Of a stretch of DNA of 64,000 bases, positions 57,800 to 64,000 are shown piece by piece. Under the pieces are notes generated by a model. The model was not told the DNA's origin. It saw only the letters and a program-made list of their open reading frames with translations, and did not search any database. How positions within the stretch are numbered: the stretch's first letter is position 1; every line of letters starts with the position of its first letter. Origin of the DNA: Balanoglossus misakiensis (taxonomy: Eukaryota > Hemichordata); NCBI GenBank assembly GCA_040954595.2, contig CM082586.2:11036001-11100000 (forward strand), read 5' to 3'. The position numbers and the translations under genes are program-made.

Positions 57800-60700
57800 G
57801 AAAATCATCAAAAAAATGACAAATTTTCGACTTTGCAAAATCTCAAAATTTTGTTGATTTTTGAAAAAAATCATAGGTGAAAATCATCAAAAAATGACAA
57901 ATTTTCGACTTTGCAAAATCTCAAAATTTCGTCAATTTTTGAAGAAAATCATGGGTGAAAATCATCAAAAAATGACAAATTTTCGACTTTGCAAAATCTC
58001 AAAATTTTTTCGATTTTTGAAAAAAGACATGGGTGAAAATCATCAAAAAATGACAAATTTTCGACTTTGCAAAATCTCAAAATTTCGTCGATTTTTGAAA
58101 AAAATCATGGGGGAAAATCATGAAAAAAATGACAAATTTTCCTCTTTGCAAAATCTCAAAATTTCGTCGATTTTTAAAAAAAGACATGGGTGAAAATCAT
58201 CAAAAAATAACAAATTTTCGACTTTGCAAAATCTCAAAATTTCGTCCATTTTTGAAAAAAAATCATTGGTAAAAATCATCAAAAAATGACACATTTTCGA
58301 CTTTGCAAAATCTCAAAATTTCGTCGATTTTTGAAAAAAAATCATGGGTGAAAATCATCAAAAAATGACAAATTTTCGTCTTTGCAAAATCTCAAAATTT
58401 CGTCCATTTCTGAAAAAAAATTATGGGTAAAAATCATCAAAAATGACAAATTTTCATCTTTGCAAAATCTCAAATTTTCGTCGATTTTTGAAAAAAAATC
58501 ATGTTTGAAAATCATCAAAAAATGACAAAATTTTCGACTTTGCAAAATCTCAAAATTTCGTCGATTTTTGAAAAAAATCATGGGGGAAAATCATGAAAAA
58601 ATGACAAATTTTCCTCTTTGCAAAATCTTAAAATTTCGTCGATTTTTGAAAAAAAATCATGGGTGAAAATCATCAAAAAATGACAAATTTTCGTCTTTGC
58701 AAAATCTCAAAATTTCGTCCATTTTTGAAAAAAAATTATGGGTAAAAATCATCAAAAATGACAAATTTTCATCTTTGCAAAATCTCAAATTTTCGTCGAT
58801 TTTTGAAAAAAAATCATGGTTGAAAATCATCAAAAAATGACAAAATTTTCGACTTTGCAAAATCTCAACATTTCGTCGATTTTTGAAAAAAATCATGGGT
58901 GAAAATCATCAAAAAATGACAATTTTTCGACTTTGCAAAATCTCAACATTTCGTCGATTTTTGAAAAAAATCATGGGTGAAAATCATCAAAAAATGACAA
59001 ATTTTCGACTTCGCAAAATCTCAAAATTTCGTCGATTTTTGAAAAAAATCATGGGTGAAAATAATCAAAAAATGACAAATTTTCGACTTTGCAAAATCTC
59101 AAAATTTCGTCGATTTTTGAAGAAAATCATGGGTGAAAATCATCAAAAAATGACAAATTTTCGACTTTGCAAAATCTCAAAATTTCGTCGATTTTTGAAA
59201 AAATCATGGGTGAAAATCATGACAAAATGACAAATTTTCGACTTTGCAAAATCTGAAAATTTCGTCGATTTTTGAAAAAAATCATGGGGGAAAATGATCA
59301 AAAAATGACAAATTTTCGACTGCAAAATCTCAAAATTTCGTCAATTTTGAAAAAAATCATGGTTGAAAATCATCAAAAAATGACAATTTTTTTACTGCAA
59401 AATCTCAAAATTTCATCGATTTTTGAAAAAAATCATGGGTAAAAATCATCAAAAAATGACACATTTTCGACTTTGCAAAATCTCAAAATTTCGTCGATTT
59501 TTGAAAAAAAATCATGGGTGAAAATCATCAAAAAATGACAAATTTTCGTCTTTGCAAAATCTCAAAATTTCGTCCATTTCTGAAAAAAAATTATGGGTAA
59601 AAATCATCAAAAATGACAAATTTTCATCTTTGCAAAATCTCAAATTTTCGTCGATTTTGAAAAAAATCATAGGTACGTCGATTTTTTTAAAAAAAACATG
59701 GGTGAAAATCATCAAAAAATGACAAATTTTCGACTTTGCAAAATCTCAAAATTTCGTCGATTTTTGAAAAAAATCATGGGTGAAAATCATCAAAAAAATG
59801 ACAAATTTTCGACTTTGCAAAATCTCAAAATTTTGTTGATTTTTGAAAAAAATCATAGGTGAAAATCATCAAAAAATGACAAATTTTCGACTTTGCAAAA
59901 TCTCAAAATTTCGTCAATTTTTGAAGAAAATCATGGGTGAAAATCATCAAAAAATGACAAATTTTCGACTTTGCAAAATCTCAAAATTTTTTCGATTTTT
60001 TAAAAAAGACATGGGTGAAAATCATCAAAAAATGACAAATTTTCGACTTTGCAAAATCTCAAAATTTCGTCGATTTTTGAAAAAAATCATGGGGGAAAAT
60101 CATGAAAAAAATGACAAATTTTCCTCTTTGCAAAATCTCAAAATTTCGTCGATTTTTAAAAAAAGACATGGGTGAAAATCATCAAAAAATAACAAATTTT
60201 CGACTTTGCAAAATCTCAAAATTTCGTCCATTTTTGAAAAAAAATCATGGGTAAAAATCATCAAAAAATGACACATTTTCGACTTTGCAAAATCTCAAAA
60301 TTTCGTCGATTTTTGAAAAAAAATCATGGGTGAAAATCATCAAAAAATGACAAATTTTCGTCTTTGCAAAATCTCAAAATTTCGTCCATTTCTGAAAAAA
60401 AATTATGGGTAAAAATCATCAAAAATGACAAATTTTCATCTTTGCAAAATCTCAAATTTTCGTCGATTTTTGAAAAAAAATCATGTTTGAAAATCATCAA
60501 AAAATGACAAAATTTTCGACTTTGCAAAATCTCAAAATTTCGTCGATTTTTGAAAAAAATCATGGGGGAAAATCATGAAAAAATGACAAATTTTCCTCTT
60601 TGCAAAATCTTAAAATTTCGTCGATTTTTGAAAAAAAATCATGGGTGAAAATCATCAAAAAATGACAAATTTTCGTCTTTGCAAAATCTCAAAATTTCGT

Positions 60701-61770
60701 CCATTTTTGAAAAAAAATTATGGGTAAAAATCATCAAAAATGACAAATTTTCATCTTTGCAAAATCTCAAATTTTCGTCGATTTTTGAAAAAAAATCATG
60801 GTTGAAAATCATCAAAAAATGACAAAATTTTCGACTTTGCAAAATCTCAACATTTCGTCGATTTTTGAAAAAAATCATGGGTGAAAATCATCAAAAAATG
60901 ACAATTTTTCGACTTTGCAAAATCTCAACATTTCGTCGATTTTTGAAAAAAATCATGGGTGAAAATCATCAAAAAATGACAAATTTTCGACTTCGCAAAA
61001 TCTCAAAATTTCGTCGATTTTTGAAAAAAATCATGGGTGAAAATAATCAAAAAATGACAAATTTTCGACTTTGCAAAATCTCAAAATTTCGTCGATTTTT
61101 GAAGAAAATCATGGGTGAAAATCATCAAAAAATGACAAATTTTCGACTTTGCAAAATCTCAAAATTTCGTCGATTTTTGAAAAAATCATGGGTGAAAATC
61201 ATGAAAAAATGACAAATTTTCGACTTTGCAAAATCTGAAAATTTCGTCGATTTTTGAAAAAAATCATGGGGGAAAATGATCAAAAAATGACAAATTTTCG
61301 ACTGCAAAATCTCAAAATTTCGTCAATTTTGAAAAAAATCATGGTTGAAAATCATCAAAAAATGACAATTTTTTTACTGCAAAATCTCAAAATTTCATCG
61401 ATTTTTGAAAAAAATCATGGGTAAAAATCATCAAAAAATGACACATTTTCGACTTTGCAAAATCTCAAAATTTCGTCGATTTTTGAAAAAAAATCATGGG
61501 TGAAAATCATCAAAAAATGACAAATTTTCGTCTTTGCAAAATCTCAAAATTTCGTCCATTTCTGAAAAAAAATTATGGGTAAAAATCATCAAAAATGACA
61601 AATTTTCATCTTTGCAAAATCTCAAATTTTCGTCGATTTTGAAAAAAATCATAGGTACGTCGATTTTTTTAAAAAAAACATGGGTGAAAATCATCAAAAA
61701 ATGACAAATTTTCGACTTTGCAAAATCTCAAAATTTCGTCGATTTTTGAAAAAAATCATGGGTGAAAATC
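57800..61770. repeat. Higher-order duplication in the satellite, 1982-bp period
   Basis: About 57800-59788 recurs at about 59782-61770, almost base for base. The rare unit with TCATGTTTGAAAATC is at 58500 and 60482, and CAATTTTTTTACTGCAAAAT is at about 59384 and 61366. Only a few substitutions were noticed, e.g. TTGGTAAA/GGGTAAA near 58265/60247. Confidence 0.88.
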
Positions 61771-64000
61771 ATCAAAAAATGACAAATTTTCGACTTTGCA
61801 AAATCTCAAAATTTCGTCGATTTTTGAAAAAAATCATGGGTGAAAATCATGAAAAAATGACAAATTTTGAAAAAAAAACGGGTGAAAATCATCAAAAAAT
61901 GACACATTTTCGACTTTGCAAAATCTCAAAATTTCGTCCATTTCTGAAAAAAAATTATGGGTAAAAATCATCAAAAATGACAAATTTTCATCTTTGCAAA
62001 ATCTCAAATTTTCGTCGATTTTTGAAAAAAAATCATGGTTGAAAATCATCAAAAAATGACAAAATTTTCGACTTTGCAAAATCTCAACATTTCGTCGATT
62101 TTTGAAAAAAATCATGGGTGAAAATCATCAAAAAATGACAATTTTTCGACTTTGCAAAATCTCAACATTTCGTCGATTTTTGAAGAAAATCATGGGTGAA
62201 AATCATCAAAAAATGACAAATTTTCGACTTTGCAAAATCTCAAAATTTTTTCGATTTTGAAAAAAATCATAGGTTCGTCGATTTTTAAAAAAAAAACATG
62301 GGTGAAAATCATCAAAAAATGACACATTTTCGACTTTGCAAAATCTCAAAATTTCGTCGATTTTTGAAAAAAATCATGGGTGAAAATCATCAAAAAATGA
62401 CAAAATTTTCGACTTTGCAAAATCTCAAAATTTCGTCGATTTTTGAAAAAAAATCATGGTTAAAAATCATCAAAAAATGACAAAATTTTCGACTTTGCAA
62501 AATCACAAAATTTCGTCGATTTTGAAAACAATCATAGGTACGTCGATTTTTTTAAAAAAAACATGGGTGAAAATCATCAAAAAATGACAAATTTTCGACT
62601 TTGCAAAATCTCAAAATTTCGTCGATTTTTGAAAAAATCATGGGTGAAAATCATCAAAAAATGACAAATTTTCGACTGCAAAATCTCAAAATTTCGTCGA
62701 TTTTTGAAAAAAAATCATGGGTGAAAAATCATCAAAAAATGACAAATTTTCGACTTTGCAAAATCTCAAAATTTCGTCAATTTTTGAAGAAAATCATGGG
62801 TGAAAATCATCAAAAAATGACAAATTTTCGACTTTGCAAAATCTCAAAATTTTTTCGATTTTTGAAAAAAGACATGGGTGAAAATCATCAAAAAATGACA
62901 AATTTTCGACTTTGCAAAATCTCAAAATTTCGTCGATTTTTGAAAAAATCATGGGTGAAAATCATCAAAAAATGACAAATTTTCGACTGCAAAATCTCAA
63001 AATTTCGTCGATTTTTGAAAAAAAATCATGGGTGAAAAATCATCAAAAAATGACAAATTTTCGACTTTGCAAAATCTCAAAATTTAGTCAATTTTTGAAA
63101 AAATCATGGGTGAAAATCATCAAAAAATGACAAATTTTCATGTTTGCAAAATCTCAAAATTTCGTCGGTTTTTGAAAAATAATATGGGTGAAAATCATCA
63201 AAAAATGACAAATTTTCGACTGCAAAAACTCAAAATTTCATCAATTTTGAAAAAAATCATGGGTGAAAATCATCAAAAAATGACAAATTTTCCTCTTTGC
63301 AAAATCTATAAATTTCGTCGATTTTTGAAAAATTTTCAACTTTGCAAAATCTCAAAATTTCGTCGATTTTTGAAAAAAATCATGGGGGAAAATCATCAAA
63401 AAATGACACATTTTCGACTTTGCAAAATCTCAAAATTTCGTCGATTTTTGAAAAAAAATCATGGGTGAAAATCATCAAAAAATGACAAATTTTGAAAAAA
63501 AACGGGTGAAAATCATCAAAAAATGACACATTTTCGACTTTGCAAAATCTCAAAATTTCGTCGATTTTTGAAAAAATCATGGGTGAAAATCATCAAAAAA
63601 TGACAAATTTTCGACTGCAAAATCTCAAAATTTCGTCGATTTTTGAAAAAAAATCATGGGTGAAAAATCATCAAAAAATGACAAATTTTCGACTTTGCAA
63701 AATCTCAAAATTTCGTCGATTTTTGAAAAAAATCATGGGGGAAAATCATGAAAAAAATGACAAATTTTCCTCTTTGCAAAATCTCAAAATTTCGTCGATT
63801 TTTAAAAAAAGACATGGGTGAAAATCATCAAAAAATAACAAATTTTCGACTTTGCAAAATCTCAAAATTTCGTCCATTTTTGAAAAAAAATCATGGGTAA
63901 AAATCATCAAAAAATGACACATTTTCGACTTTGCAAAATCTCAAAATTTCGTCGATTTTTGAAAAAAAATCATGGGTGAAAATCATCAAAAAATGACAAA

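Larger units (their letters stand above)
47364..64000. repeat. 78-bp satellite array with higher-order structure
   Basis: At least 16.6 kb, running off the window, made of more than 200 direct units of about 78 bp. The core is GACTTTGCAAAATCTCAAAA, TTTCGTCGATTTTTGAAAAA, AATCATGGGTGAAAATCATC and AAAAAATGACAAATTTTC. Variants include CCTC for CGAC, TGGGGGA for TGGGTGA, GATGAAAAA for CATCAAAAA, and shortened units. All units have the same orientation. Each contains a small inverted repeat, GATTTTT/AAAAATC. Open frames on both strands follow from 78 = 3 x 26 and few stops. Larger near-identical blocks recur at 1795, 3319 and 1982 bp. Confidence 0.98.

Noticed and set aside
47415-63821. Dozens of 60-124-codon frames in the 78-bp satellite
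   Set aside because: Period 78 = 3 x 26 gives repeated open frames on both strands. The peptides are low-complexity and interrupted at every irregular unit.
47364-64000. CRISPR array
   Set aside because: Repeats are directly adjacent without unique spacers, and the genome is animal.

Overview
This window is nuclear DNA of an animal, most likely a marine invertebrate. It is AT-rich, has spliceosomal exon signals, an animal-type UBE2J1 gene end, CR1/Jockey-type LINE fragments and a dense population of small DNA transposons. Nothing looks prokaryotic or viral. The phylum cannot be fixed from what is visible. Host coding sequence is sparse, and repeats fill most of the 64 kb.

Layout. 1-2650: tandem array of a 90-bp unit with 74/75-bp variants. 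2651-5440: AT-rich DNA with a tRNA-like fold and several short tandem repeats, ending in a 50-bp minisatellite. 5440-13000: dispersed repeats, a LINE 3' end and small DNA transposons. About 11160-16747 and 19330-23232 form a segmental duplication. It carries paired exon-like cassettes on the minus strand and differs between copies by transposon insertions whose empty sites survive in the other copy. 23389-30807: a 414-bp palindromic element, then a 4.08-kb foldback element (26371-30449) with 9-bp target-site duplications and a loop holding sequence paralogous to DNA 3.5 kb upstream.

33365-33960 (minus) is the last coding exon of UBE2J1, the tail-anchored ER ubiquitin-conjugating enzyme, with an apparent 1-nt frameshift in a G/C homopolymer. 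36294-37386 (plus) holds three exons of a decayed hAT-transposase-related gene. 37480-42889 is a modular repeat with hairpins at both ends. Two LINE fragments lie inside it, and one of these is itself interrupted by a TTAA-flanked element. 43250-45020 has a third diverged copy of the duplicated segment, two more TTAA palindromic MITEs and one exon-like segment. 47364 to the window end is a 78-bp satellite with higher-order duplications of about 1.8, 2.0 and 3.3 kb.

The window shows no operon-like cooperation between genes. Its interest lies in transposon history: nested insertions, related empty sites, four distinct TTAA-targeting element types, the foldback element with a possibly captured locus, and a repeat class built of short modules closed by a perfect or near-perfect hairpin. 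Single-nucleotide indels at homopolymers break three otherwise coherent reading frames, so part of the apparent decay could be assembly error.
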